From NCBI GenBank assembly GCA_031277165.1, contig JAISLT010000014.1, positions 1 through 37,689 on the forward strand: DNA of 37,689 bases. The letters run 5' to 3'. This DNA is from Spirochaetaceae bacterium. GTDB lineage: Bacteria; Spirochaetota; Spirochaetia; Treponematales; Breznakiellaceae. The notes beneath the pieces are model-generated. The model saw only the letters and a program-made list of their open reading frames with translations. It searched no databases and was not told the origin of the DNA. The position numbers were made by a program, and so were the translations under genes. Numbering within the stretch: position 1 is the first letter of the stretch; each line of letters starts with the position of its first letter. Below are positions 8,501 to 15,553 of this stretch, one piece after another.

Positions 8501-8653
8501 GCGGATGCGGCGGAACAGCAGGCCGCCCCCGCAGAGCCCGGCCATGGCCGGACCGGGACCTTTCCCGGCCTGCCGGTGGTTGTGGCGGGAATAAAAGCCG
8601 CCGAAGGGGCCGCAAAAAAGCTTGGGGTAGAGGTAAGCCTCCTGCCGGTATAA
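5579..8653 (+). CDS. M16C zinc metalloprotease, presequence-protease (PreP/CYM1) type
   Basis: 1024 aa, the usual length of PreP-type M16C enzymes, which are clam-shaped peptidases degrading short unfolded peptides. The inverted zinc motif HxxEH is HILEH at residues 65-69 (H65, E68, H69), and the third ligand is probably E161 in YNEMKGAYSS. The surrounding TGAPHILEHSVLCGS, with ESVNEKDYFNL-like and DAVFRPLL segments, is typical of the catalytic half. A charged helical linker rich in Lys/Glu/Ala (about 475-515) joins the two halves, and the C-terminal half lacks a second zinc motif, as expected. There is no signal peptide, so it is probably cytoplasmic. AAGGAAG at 5567-5573 supports the ATG at 5579. 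A TATACT at 5556 could give it its own short-leader transcript. It follows the FliG gene by 30 nt. Confidence 0.93.
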   Translation: MLDKGGTVSGFTILDVLELEEMKARGIWARHKSGAELFHVLNSDPENLFGFAFATAPEDSTGAPHILEHSVLCGSEHYPLKDAFLVLAQGSLQTFLNAWTFPDKTVYPASSVNEKDYFNLMGVYADAVFRPLLSEWTFLQEGWRLVPGKNGLEYTGVVYNEMKGAYSSMDAYAGLWSVKAVMPGTPYAFDSGGDPDCIPDLSLDGLREFHRARYAPANCRIFLAGNIPTETQMEFLDKKCLAGLEEGMAAPMAAKTPRWNAPRTLRIPCPGQEEGQKPQLILSWLCSDNADTAETGALACLTEILLGHDGAPLIRALLESGLGEDLSPVTGLEGELRETVFCTGLRGIRTEEDGIEGACRRFERLVLDELGRLVKEGIPKEEIEAAMLSIEFSHREIKRSHGPYSLVWMRRALRGWLYGARPWESMLFVPNFTALKNRLSGDSRFFESLIEKYLINNPHRSLVAVVGEADYLPKKEAALSKRLKEKEAALSKNEKKLLEEKTAELERIQAAGDDALKSIPHLSRGDLRAEIDRVPAELRMLEGGSTGPIPCMIHPLFTNGISYADLAFPVDVLEPEDYLWLPFFARAVVSMGLPGMDYGEVSSLLARTTGGFYALLETGSVAPPPADAGGEDAPAVPPALLGRDWIIYRIKALDEKFPSAVDLARRLIGEADFSDLRRLRDLAAEMKNDGDSSIAPSGHSYASGCSGKYISRSRAVDELWNGIIQIPFSHRLAAMDTEELRDRMVHIRETLLRAGLFLNLSCSAEALPGAMKTAESLGSFGPPGPPHPHCRGTGRFFSLFPGNPQVEENRPPRAAEVYASPSLQIGFAAMSLPAAPYGSPEQAADLVFSHELSTGPLWESIRMQGGAYGAFAHPDNLEGVFSLSTYRDPDPLRSLEAFPRILKTRYSGGIDEDSLEKAIIGAYARETAPRTPAERGFAEFLRRLYGIGNAHRLSRLRAMISLQPEDTGAVARRLADAAEQQAAPAEPGHGRTGTFPGLPVVVAGIKAAEGAAKKLGVEVSLLPV

Positions 8654-8686
8654 TGGGCGTCCCTGCGTGTTGCGCAATTCGCCGTG

Positions 8687-8716
8687 TTGACATTTGTTCC
8701 ATCATTGGGATATACT
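8687..8716 (+). promoter_or_regulatory. Sigma70 promoter of the sugar ABC operon
   Basis: TTGACA (8687-8692), 18-nt spacer, TATACT (8711-8716). The leader to 8775 is about 50 nt and ends in AAGGAG. Confidence 0.8.
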
Positions 8717-8774
8717 GGGCAAAGATTAAACCAACCCTATATATGGGAAGGAATTTTTAAGGAGAAATGTGTTT

Positions 8775-9788
8775 ATGAAGAAACTATTCGCAGTTTGCTT
8801 GGCCGTCTTTCTAATTGCCGGCTTTGCATGCCGCCGGGAAACTAAGAAGCCCCTGATGGGCATTGTTACCCCCGCGGGGGATCATGGTTTTACCGGTGAA
8901 TCGATCCGGCATGGCGAAGCGGAAGCCAAGGCCCTGGCCGAAGCAAACGGCTGGGACTACCGGTATCTTACCGCCGGTGAATCGGGGGCACAGAACAACG
9001 CTGTGGATACCCTGATTAGCCTTAAGCCCCAGGTTATTATCCTGTGGCCCCTTACCGGCGACGAGCTGCGCAGTGCGGCTCAAAAAGTGGTGGACGCCAA
9101 GATCCCCCTTATTATCTACGATCGGTTCATCGAAAGCTTCAGCGGTCAGGCGGCGGATATTTCCGGCGACAATGTTGGTATCGGTGAATCCATGGGAACA
9201 TACTTTGCCAATTATTTTGCCGATGTTTCCGGTACGGTAAATTACCTTGAGTTCCTGGGCGATAGTTCCACCGTTCCCAAGGAAAGGAGCGACGGCTTTG
9301 CTTCCACCGCAGGCAGTAAATTCAACAAGGTTCAATCCTTTGTAACCAACTGGAGTCAGCAGACCGCCATGGAACAGCTGGAAACCTTCCTTACCACCGC
9401 CGGCCGGGCAGAGATTGAATCCATCCAGGCTATTTACACCGACGATGATGAGGAAGTTATGGGCATTGTCAGCGCCCTTAAAAACTACAATGGCCCTGCC
9501 ACGATCAACATAAAACTTGTAAGCGGTGTCGGCGGCCGGCGGGAAAACATGGATCTCTTTGAGAATTCCGGCCTTTCCGGCATTGACTTTGTTACCTATA
9601 CGTTCTCTCCCTCCTTTATCCGGGACGCCATTAAACTGGGGGCGGATGTAATGCAGGGCAAGAGCATAGACGCTCCCGCCGGTCCCCGGGGAGCTCCCTA
9701 TGTAAAGATCCCCTTTGCGGAGATCGACAAGACCAACTATCAGACCTACATGGAAAGCGAGCAGTACGTAACCCGCTACAGCATCTAA
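8775..9788 (+). CDS. Sugar ABC transporter substrate-binding lipoprotein (ribose/galactose/YtfQ-like family)
   Basis: 337 aa. The signal MKKLFAVCLAVFLIAGFAC suggests lipidation at C19 under the relaxed spirochaetal lipobox. The mature part is a type-1 periplasmic binding protein: MGIVTPAGDHGFTGESI, a DTLISLKPQVIILWPLT segment (the usual I-x-x-x-PxD/PLT hinge region) and KIPLIIYDRF. It captures a monosaccharide or related polyol for the ATPase and permease downstream; the exact sugar cannot be read from sequence. A GTG at 8769 is in frame, but AAGGAG (8759-8764) is better spaced for the ATG at 8775. It leads an operon of binding protein, double ATPase, permease and oxidoreductase, separated from the ATPase by a hairpin-rich gap that probably keeps its expression higher. 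Confidence 0.92.
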   Translation: MKKLFAVCLAVFLIAGFACRRETKKPLMGIVTPAGDHGFTGESIRHGEAEAKALAEANGWDYRYLTAGESGAQNNAVDTLISLKPQVIILWPLTGDELRSAAQKVVDAKIPLIIYDRFIESFSGQAADISGDNVGIGESMGTYFANYFADVSGTVNYLEFLGDSSTVPKERSDGFASTAGSKFNKVQSFVTNWSQQTAMEQLETFLTTAGRAEIESIQAIYTDDDEEVMGIVSALKNYNGPATINIKLVSGVGGRRENMDLFENSGLSGIDFVTYTFSPSFIRDAIKLGADVMQGKSIDAPAGPRGAPYVKIPFAEIDKTNYQTYMESEQYVTRYSI

Positions 9789-9811
9789 CCTGGCAGCCTG
9801 TGGACTTGTAA

Positions 9812-9849
9812 GTTTAGATGGCTTTTTCAACGAAAAAAGCCATCTAAAC
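9812..9849. terminator. Long hairpin after the sugar-binding protein gene
   Basis: GTTTAGATGGCTTTTT (9812-9827) pairs with AAAAAGCCATCTAAAC (9834-9849) around a short loop. No distal T-run follows on the + strand beyond the stem itself. It is a partial terminator or a 3'-end protecting structure for the binding-protein message. Confidence 0.6.
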
Positions 9850-9868
9850 CACGATTATCGGGCTGCTG

Positions 9869-9883
9869 CGGACCTTTGGTCCG
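9869..9883. other. Small perfect hairpin
   Basis: CGGACC (9869-9874), loop TTT, GGTCCG (9878-9883). It is the second structure in the binding protein-ATPase gap. Confidence 0.4.
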
Positions 9884-9897
9884 ATGGAGTTTGCCAG

Positions 9898-9929
9898 GTA
9901 TAAAAATTCACTTTTGTGAATTTTTATAC
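9898..9929. other. Perfect 14-bp inverted repeat with TTTT loop
   Basis: GTATAAAAATTCAC (9898-9911), TTTT, GTGAATTTTTATAC (9916-9929). The stem is AT-rich and exactly symmetric. It could be an mRNA hairpin or an operator for a dimeric regulator of the ATPase/permease genes. Confidence 0.6.
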
Positions 9930-9965
9930 AATCTATGCGCGAAGCAACAAACTCCCAGGGACACA

Positions 9966-10010
9966 TAAGCCGGTTTTACCTGCGTACATCCGCGGGCTAA
10001 AAACCGGCTT
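9966..10010. other. Inverted repeat, about 11-12 bp arms
   Basis: AAGCCGGTTTTA (9966-9977) and TAAAAACCGGCTT (9998-10010), one-base bulge, loop of about 20 nt. It is the fourth structure in the gap. Confidence 0.45.
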
Positions 10011-10013
10011 TAG

Positions 10014-10054
10014 AAAGTGCTTGCGAAAAATATATTCCCGCAAGCACTTTTTTT
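10014..10054 (+). terminator. Terminator-like hairpin before the ATPase gene
   Basis: AAAGTGCTTGCG (10014-10025) and CGCAAGCACTTT (10039-10050) form a perfect 12-bp stem with a 13-nt loop, followed by a run of seven T (10048-10054). It lies only 23 nt before the ATPase ATG, so it would act as an internal terminator or attenuator in the operon. Confidence 0.65.
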
Positions 10055-10077
10055 ATACGGCAGAAAATGAGGCTCCC

Positions 10078-11574
10078 ATGAATTTGGAAATGATAAACAT
10101 TTCAAAATCCTTTGGCGCAGTAAATGCCCTGCGGAATGTTTCGCTGCATATAGGCCCTGGGGAGATCCACGGACTTTTAGGGGAAAACGGCGCGGGAAAA
10201 ACCACGCTGATGAACATCCTGGCGGGAACCTTTCCCCAGGATTCCGGTGAAATTATAATTAACGGCAGCCGGGTTCACAGCATGAACCCGAAAAAATCCG
10301 GCGAAATGGGGATCCGTTTTATACACCAGGAACTTTCCCTTTGTAACGATCTGCGGGTGTTCCAGAACATGTTCTTAGGGGCGGAATATACCCAGGGGGG
10401 CTTTATCCGCCGGCAGGCGGAAGTAAAACGGGCCCAGGAACTGCTGGACTATATGAATACCGGCATTAACGCCGAAACCCTGGTGGGCGATCTGGAAACG
10501 GCGAAAAAACAGCTGGTAGAAATCGCCCGGGCCCTGCTTTTTAAATCGGGACTTATCATTATGGACGAGCCCACCACGGCCCTTACCACCAGGGAAATCG
10601 AAAATCTTTTTATAATTATGAACAGCCTTAAAAACGAAGGGGTAAGTTTTATTTATATTTCCCACAAGATGCCGGAGGTTTTTCAAATATGCGGAAAATA
10701 CACGGTGCTGCGGGACGGAACCTTTATCGAATCCGGAATGATCAGCGATATTAACGAACATAAGGCCACGGAACTGCTTATTGGAAAAACCTTTGTAAGC
10801 GCCAACCTGAAAGAAAACACCGTCCCGGAAAAGGGGGAGGTGGTTTTTAGGGTGGAAAATCTTTCCGGAAAAACCTTTGCGGATGTTTCCCTGGAACTGC
10901 GCCGGGGCGAAGTGGTGGTAATTACGGGCCTTCAAGGGTCGGGAACCGACGAACTTGCCACGGCCCTTTTTGGAGCAAGTCCCGTTATTAAAGGAACGGC
11001 CTTTACCGCCGGGGGAAGGCTGGATCTTCGCTCCATTAACCGGGTTATGCGAAGCGGAATCGCCATGATCCCCAGAAACCGCAAGGAAAGGGGCATTGTG
11101 CCGGATCTGTCTATCCGGCAGAACAACTCCCTGGCTTACTATGCGGTAAAACACCGGGGGATGTTAATTTCCCAAAAACAGGAACACCGGCGTTTTATGG
11201 TTAACCAGCAAAAGCTGGACATAAAAACCTCCAGCGACACCGATCCCATTACGTCCCTTTCCGGCGGAAACCAGCAGAAGGTAATCCTGTCAAAATGGCT
11301 CGAAATAGACGCTGATCTGTACATCATGGATAACCCCACCCAGGGCATTGACGTGGGATCCAAGTATTCAATCTATAAACTGGTAAACGCCATGGCCAAA
11401 GAAGGAAAGGCGGTGCTGCTTTTTAGCACCGAATTCCCCGAGATCCGGCAGGTGGCGGACCGGTGTATTGTCATGTATAAGGGAAGAATCAACACAATCC
11501 TTGAAAGAAAGGACATAAGTGAAGTTACGATCATGGCTCATTCAACGGGCGCTCAAACGGAGGATTTGCAGTGA
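10078..11574 (+). CDS. Sugar ABC transporter ATP-binding protein with two ABC domains (RbsA/MglA type)
   Basis: 498 aa. The first domain has Walker A GENGAGKT (35-42), Q-loop IHQELSL and Walker B LIIMDEPTTAL. Its signature region is the degenerate LETAKKQLVEIARALL typical of this family. The second domain has a degenerate P-loop (GLQGSGTDEL), a good signature LSGGNQQKV and DNPTQGIDVGSK in place of a canonical Walker B. Family CUT2 ATPases take ribose, galactose, xylose and similar sugars. The true start is the ATG at 10078 (MNLEMINISKSFG, GAGG upstream). The open frame extends back to 9916, but that part crosses three hairpins and shows no protein character. The stop overlaps the permease start by 4 nt. 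Confidence 0.94.
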   Translation: MNLEMINISKSFGAVNALRNVSLHIGPGEIHGLLGENGAGKTTLMNILAGTFPQDSGEIIINGSRVHSMNPKKSGEMGIRFIHQELSLCNDLRVFQNMFLGAEYTQGGFIRRQAEVKRAQELLDYMNTGINAETLVGDLETAKKQLVEIARALLFKSGLIIMDEPTTALTTREIENLFIIMNSLKNEGVSFIYISHKMPEVFQICGKYTVLRDGTFIESGMISDINEHKATELLIGKTFVSANLKENTVPEKGEVVFRVENLSGKTFADVSLELRRGEVVVITGLQGSGTDELATALFGASPVIKGTAFTAGGRLDLRSINRVMRSGIAMIPRNRKERGIVPDLSIRQNNSLAYYAVKHRGMLISQKQEHRRFMVNQQKLDIKTSSDTDPITSLSGGNQQKVILSKWLEIDADLYIMDNPTQGIDVGSKYSIYKLVNAMAKEGKAVLLFSTEFPEIRQVADRCIVMYKGRINTILERKDISEVTIMAHSTGAQTEDLQ

Positions 11575-12542
11575 CACTGGATTTATTGAAGGGAAGAAAT
11601 TTTAAACTTATCTGGCGGCGCATTACATCGGATTACAGCCACTGGCTAAGCTTTGTGGTTCTAATGGTTGTGGCGCTTATAGTAAATCCCGGGTTTTTAT
11701 CCTGGAATAACCTTTCCAACCAGTTTATTCAAGGGGCCATTGTGGGCATCTGCGCCATGGGGATGAGCCTGGTAATTTCCGCGGGGATGATCGATCTTAC
11801 CGTGGGTTCCGCCTGTGCCTTTATTTCCGGCATGGGCGTTACGGTCCTTAATGCCACCGGAAGCGCCTGGCTTTGTCTGCTCTTCTGCCTTGGGGCGGGG
11901 TTTATTATTGGGCTGATAAACGGGATCCTGGTAACCAAGGGGCGTATCGCCCCCTTTATTGTAACCCTGGCTTCCATGTCCGCCTGGCGTTCGGTAATTA
12001 ACCAGCTTGGACAGGGGGGGCCCTTTACTATCGATTCCGCCATATACGAGGGCTTTAGAAAAATCTCCGCAGGGCACGTTTGGGTCTTTCCCAACCTTAT
12101 GATTTTCCTGGTACTTATTACGGTCCTTACTTCCCTTATTATGACCAGGACCAAGTTCGGAACCTACGTATACGCCATTGGATCCAATGAACTGGCGGCA
12201 AAACTTTCCGGTATTTCCGTGGACCGGGTCAAGACGATTATATTTATCTATGCCGGAACTCTCTACGGCCTGGCGGCATTCTTTCTGGCAAGCCGCCTTT
12301 CGGCCATAGCCTCCGCCAGTGCGGGGAATGCCTACGAAATGGACGCCATTGCCGCGGTTGCCATAGGGGGCACCTCCATGTCCGGGGGCCGGGGAAAGAT
12401 TGTGGGGACCTTCCTGGGAATTTTAATGCTGCGGGTTATTACCACCGTACTTATTATGGCAAAGGTACCGCCCTTCCTTAACGGATTGGTCCAGGGTATC
12501 ATTATTATTATTGCGGTACTGGCCCAGAACCGGAAAAAATAG
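11571..12542 (+). CDS. Sugar ABC transporter permease (RbsC/YjfF family)
   Basis: 323 aa integral membrane protein with about eight to ten predicted segments, e.g. WLSFVVLMVVALIVNPGFL near residue 30 and the conserved GMSLVISAGMIDLTVGS loop near residue 60, a hallmark of CUT2 permeases. AIGSNELAAKLSGI and AVAIGGTSMSGGRGKIVGT are further family motifs. The GTG start at 11571 overlaps the ATPase stop (GTGA), implying translational coupling. A single permease gene suggests a homodimeric channel. Confidence 0.94.
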   Translation: MTLDLLKGRNFKLIWRRITSDYSHWLSFVVLMVVALIVNPGFLSWNNLSNQFIQGAIVGICAMGMSLVISAGMIDLTVGSACAFISGMGVTVLNATGSAWLCLLFCLGAGFIIGLINGILVTKGRIAPFIVTLASMSAWRSVINQLGQGGPFTIDSAIYEGFRKISAGHVWVFPNLMIFLVLITVLTSLIMTRTKFGTYVYAIGSNELAAKLSGISVDRVKTIIFIYAGTLYGLAAFFLASRLSAIASASAGNAYEMDAIAAVAIGGTSMSGGRGKIVGTFLGILMLRVITTVLIMAKVPPFLNGLVQGIIIIIAVLAQNRKK

Positions 12543-12620
12543 AGCGCTCTTTCGGGGCGCGTCCCTAAGACCGCAGCAGGGGCACTGTCCGTTCCGGCGG
12601 AACCAGAGAGGAGTCATAAA

Positions 12621-13706
12621 ATGGCAGTTAAGGCAGGAATCGTTGGCGCCGGGGGCATGGCCGCGTACCACTACGACGGATTTACCCGGGCGGGGGCGGT
12701 GGTGGCGGCCATTGCCGATATGAATACCGGCCGGGCGGAATCCTTTGCCAAGACCCGGCCCGTGGGGAATATCTTTGAAGACCTTAGCGGAATGTTACGG
12801 GCCCTGCCGGACCTTGACGCCGTATCGGTGGTTACCCCGAATAAATTTCACAAACCCCTGGTTATCGAAGCCCTGGAAGCGGGAAGGCACGTATTCTGCG
12901 AAAAACCGCCGGCCCTTAATGCCGGGGAAATGGAACAGATGCTTGCGGCTTCCAAAAAAGCGGGCAGGATCCTAATGTTCGACTTTAACAACCGCGCCCG
13001 CCCCGAATCCATGGCGATGATGCGCTATATACGGGAAGGAGCCGCGGGAAAGATCAATTCCGCCCAGGCAAACTGGGTGCGGCGGGCGGGAATTCCCGGT
13101 TTTGGCGGATGGTTCACTACCAAGGCCCTTTCCGGCGGCGGCCCGGTGATCGACCTTCCCCACATGCTGGACTTGGCCCTGCACTTTATGGGGTACCCCG
13201 ATCCTGCCTGGTGCCTGGGGGGGGTATTTTACGATTTTATGGATAACCGGGCTTTTAAGGGCCCCTGGGGCATCCCCGATTCCGATGCGGGGATTACCGA
13301 CGTGGAATCTTCCTGCCATGCCATGGTTACCTTTAAAACCGGACAAACCCTTATGGTCCGTTGTTCCTGGGCGGAATTTGTGGAACGGGAAACCGTGGCC
13401 GTCAGCTTCCAGGGAACAAAAGCCGGGGGCAAGGTGGAACGGCTTTTTGGCATCGACGGCATAGACGCCACCAGCATCGACAGCTGCCGGCTCTTTACCG
13501 AAGAATACGGAAACCAAGTGAACAGGGATATTGTGACGGAAAAGGACGAAACCATGGGCAGGGTAGGACAGGCCGCAAACTTTATTGAAACAATTACCGG
13601 CAGCGCCCCGGCGCTGAACACACCGGAAGAAGCACTAATCTTAATGAAGATAGTGGACGCCATGTACCAGAGCGCCGCTTCCGGAAAGCCGGTACAGATA
13701 GGCTGA
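12621..13706 (+). CDS. Gfo/Idh/MocA-family NAD(P)-dependent oxidoreductase
   Basis: 361 aa cytoplasmic dehydrogenase. The N-terminal Rossmann fold shows GIVGAGGMA (6-14) and VSVVTPNKFH (68-77). The conserved catalytic-Lys motif is CEKPPALN (E94, K95, P96), and the substrate domain has GGPVIDLPHMLDLALHFMG with the usual Asp/His pair. Such enzymes oxidise inositols, glucosides or sugar lactone precursors. Its place at the end of the sugar ABC operon (78 nt after the permease, with an AGAGGAG site) suggests that it acts on the imported substrate. Which sugar or polyol is unresolved. Confidence 0.9.
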   Translation: MAVKAGIVGAGGMAAYHYDGFTRAGAVVAAIADMNTGRAESFAKTRPVGNIFEDLSGMLRALPDLDAVSVVTPNKFHKPLVIEALEAGRHVFCEKPPALNAGEMEQMLAASKKAGRILMFDFNNRARPESMAMMRYIREGAAGKINSAQANWVRRAGIPGFGGWFTTKALSGGGPVIDLPHMLDLALHFMGYPDPAWCLGGVFYDFMDNRAFKGPWGIPDSDAGITDVESSCHAMVTFKTGQTLMVRCSWAEFVERETVAVSFQGTKAGGKVERLFGIDGIDATSIDSCRLFTEEYGNQVNRDIVTEKDETMGRVGQAANFIETITGSAPALNTPEEALILMKIVDAMYQSAASGKPVQIG

Positions 13707-13710
13707 CATC

Positions 13711-13732
13711 CCCCTCTCCGGGGCTGTTTTTC
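13711..13732 (+). terminator. Weak terminator of the sugar operon
   Basis: CCCC (13711-13714), loop TCTCC with one more base, GGGG (13720-13723), then CTGTTTTT. The stem is only four G-C pairs. Just downstream is an 11-bp tandem duplication (13733-13754). Confidence 0.3.
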
Positions 13733-13826
13733 CGCATTTTTCCCGCATTTTTCCCGCAGGGACCCCTCCCAAAACCAGCAGTATTCCGGAAAATACCCTG
13801 CAAATTGCAAATTTAAGATGCATCCC

Positions 13827-13855
13827 TTGACTAAATTTTGTTACTTCTGTATAAC
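13827..13855 (+). promoter_or_regulatory. Sigma70 promoter of the iron-uptake operon
   Basis: TTGACT (13827-13832), 17-nt spacer, TATAAC (13850-13855), giving a leader of about 50 nt to the ATG at 13912 with AAAGGAC as ribosome site. Confidence 0.75.
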
Positions 13856-13881
13856 ATAGTTAGTATGGACTATCATAGTTA
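13855..13881. promoter_or_regulatory. Possible metalloregulator operator at the iron-operon start
   Basis: CATAGTTA occurs twice (13855-13862 and 13874-13881), 19 bp apart, roughly two helical turns. Between them the palindrome ACTATcATAGT (13869-13879) overlaps the expected transcription start. A Fur-, DtxR- or TroR-like repressor site is plausible because the operon is for iron. It does not match any consensus I can name with confidence. Confidence 0.4.
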
Positions 13882-13911
13882 TCTTATGCTAACAGATAAA
13901 AGGACTTTAAA

Positions 13912-15435
13912 ATGAAAAAACCCATCTTTTTACAGGCCCTTGTCCTTCTTCCGGTTTTTCTTTTTGCCCAAGAAACCCCGGCTTGGCTGGAGGTAGAAGC
14001 GGAAATGCGGCTTCTGCTTAACCAGGCCTTCTATACCTATGTTTCTTCGGACATCGAAGGAGCCTGCGTTCGGGTGGACAGGGTGTTTAACGAATATTAC
14101 CGGGACAGCGGTTTTCGGCAGAGGGTACAAACCACCATATCCGCCGAACGGGATCAAAATATCGGCGACTGGTTTGACTACATAAAAACCTCCATGCGTT
14201 CGGGGGTTTCCCAGAAAGATGTCCGGGGTAGTTTTAATCAGCTTACCTACCTTCTTAGGATAACCGCCGGGCGCCTTGATGGACAGGAAGAACCCGTGGC
14301 AGAGGCCAGAAATTGGACCAAAACCGCGGAGGAAATGGCCGGAATTATAAACGGCGCCTACGATAAATACCTTGCGGGGGACCCCAAGGGCGCCAGGGAC
14401 GATGTGGATGTGGTTTATTTCCAATATTACGAAAAACTGGGGTTTGAAAAAACCGTCATGGCCAGGATCTCCGGGGAACGGGCCAGTGTGGTAGAGTACC
14501 AGTTCAGCACGGCAAAAAAGGCCATTACCCGGGGAAACGACGGGGAAGTAAAAGAGAGCCTTGACACCCTTTCCCGGTACATCGTCGAAGATGCCGAACA
14601 GCTTGACAGCAAGACAGAAAGTGCCCTGGGGGTCTTTTTTGGTTCCCTCCTTATTATACTGCGGGAAGGTTTTGAGGCGATTATTATCGTGGGGGCCATT
14701 ATTGCCTACCTTATAAAAAGCGGAAACAAAAAGAGTACTAGGCCGGTGTATTGGGGTTCCGTGGCGGCCCTGGGCTTTAGCGTTGTCATGGCCCTGGTAC
14801 TCAATGCCCTTACCAGCACCGCCAGCGGCAGGAACCAGGAAATTATCGAAGGGGCCACGATGCTGCTGGCGGTGCTGGTGCTGTTCTATGTAAGTAACTG
14901 GATGGTATCCAAGGCCGAGGCAGAAGCCTGGACCCATTATATAGAAGGAAAGGTACAAAGCTCCATCACCAAGGGATCGATGTTTTCCCTGGCCTTTGCC
15001 GCCTTCCTTGCCGTGTTCCGTGAAGGGGCAGAGACAATTCTGTTTTACCAGGCCCTGCTTGCGGGGAACAAGGCCTATGTCAACATGGTGTGGCTTGGAT
15101 TCGGTATAGGCGCCGCAGCCCTGGTGCTTGTGTATATCCTAATCAGGGTTTTAAGCCTTAGGCTTCCGCTTAAACCGTTCTTCCTGGGGACCAGTATACT
15201 TCTCTTTGTAATGTCCGTTTCCTTTGCCGGATCGGGCATTAAGGAGCTTCAAGAGGGCAGCGTGATCCCCGTTACCCTGCTGCCCTTTAATTTTACCGTG
15301 GATATTCTGGGTATTTATCCAACCCTTGAAACCCTTATTCCCCAGGGAATACTGCTGGCCCTTACCGTTGCGGCCTTTGTTTTTCAAATTAAGAAAAACA
15401 AGCGGCAGGCCCTGGAAAGGAAGGCTGCCGCCTAG
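13912..15435 (+). CDS. FTR1-family iron permease with duplicated periplasmic N-terminal domain
   Basis: 507 aa. A signal peptide (1-20, ending LFAQ) is followed by a roughly 215-residue extracytoplasmic region and about seven membrane segments. The two ferric-iron motifs of FTR1/EfeU are REGFE (251-255) and REGAE (370-374). The extracytoplasmic part is an internal duplication: residues about 31-98 (EMRLLLNQAFYTYVSSD...) and 141-208 (EMAGIINGAYDKYLAGD...) align well, both with FxxYY and ISxER. In treponemes an FTR1 gene adjoins the Tp34/Tpd iron lipoprotein (TP0972/TP0971), as here. It is the first gene of a seven-gene operon and the likely iron channel. Electron or iron delivery would come from the lipoproteins downstream. 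Confidence 0.94.
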   Translation: MKKPIFLQALVLLPVFLFAQETPAWLEVEAEMRLLLNQAFYTYVSSDIEGACVRVDRVFNEYYRDSGFRQRVQTTISAERDQNIGDWFDYIKTSMRSGVSQKDVRGSFNQLTYLLRITAGRLDGQEEPVAEARNWTKTAEEMAGIINGAYDKYLAGDPKGARDDVDVVYFQYYEKLGFEKTVMARISGERASVVEYQFSTAKKAITRGNDGEVKESLDTLSRYIVEDAEQLDSKTESALGVFFGSLLIILREGFEAIIIVGAIIAYLIKSGNKKSTRPVYWGSVAALGFSVVMALVLNALTSTASGRNQEIIEGATMLLAVLVLFYVSNWMVSKAEAEAWTHYIEGKVQSSITKGSMFSLAFAAFLAVFREGAETILFYQALLAGNKAYVNMVWLGFGIGAAALVLVYILIRVLSLRLPLKPFFLGTSILLFVMSVSFAGSGIKELQEGSVIPVTLLPFNFTVDILGIYPTLETLIPQGILLALTVAAFVFQIKKNKRQALERKAAA

Positions 15436-15459
15436 CAGCCTGCTGCGCTTGTGGATTTT

Positions 15460-15475
15460 TTGCATGAATATGCAA
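15460..15475. other. Hairpin of a dispersed extragenic sequence
   Basis: TTGCAT, loop GAAT, ATGCAA. It is preceded by TTGTGGATTTTTTGCATG (15449-15466), nearly identical to 31119-31134 after potD. It lies between the FTR1 and Tpd genes. Confidence 0.5.
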
Positions 15476-15553
15476 GTCCCGTGGGCATGTGGAACAAAAC
15501 AGGTATACACTCGAGGTCGTTGACCATGAGAGAAAATCAATAAGGAGAAGTAC

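Noticed and set aside
9916..10077. Upstream extension of the sugar ATPase
   Set aside because: The frame is open but runs through hairpins and a terminator. ABC homology and a ribosome site begin at 10078.
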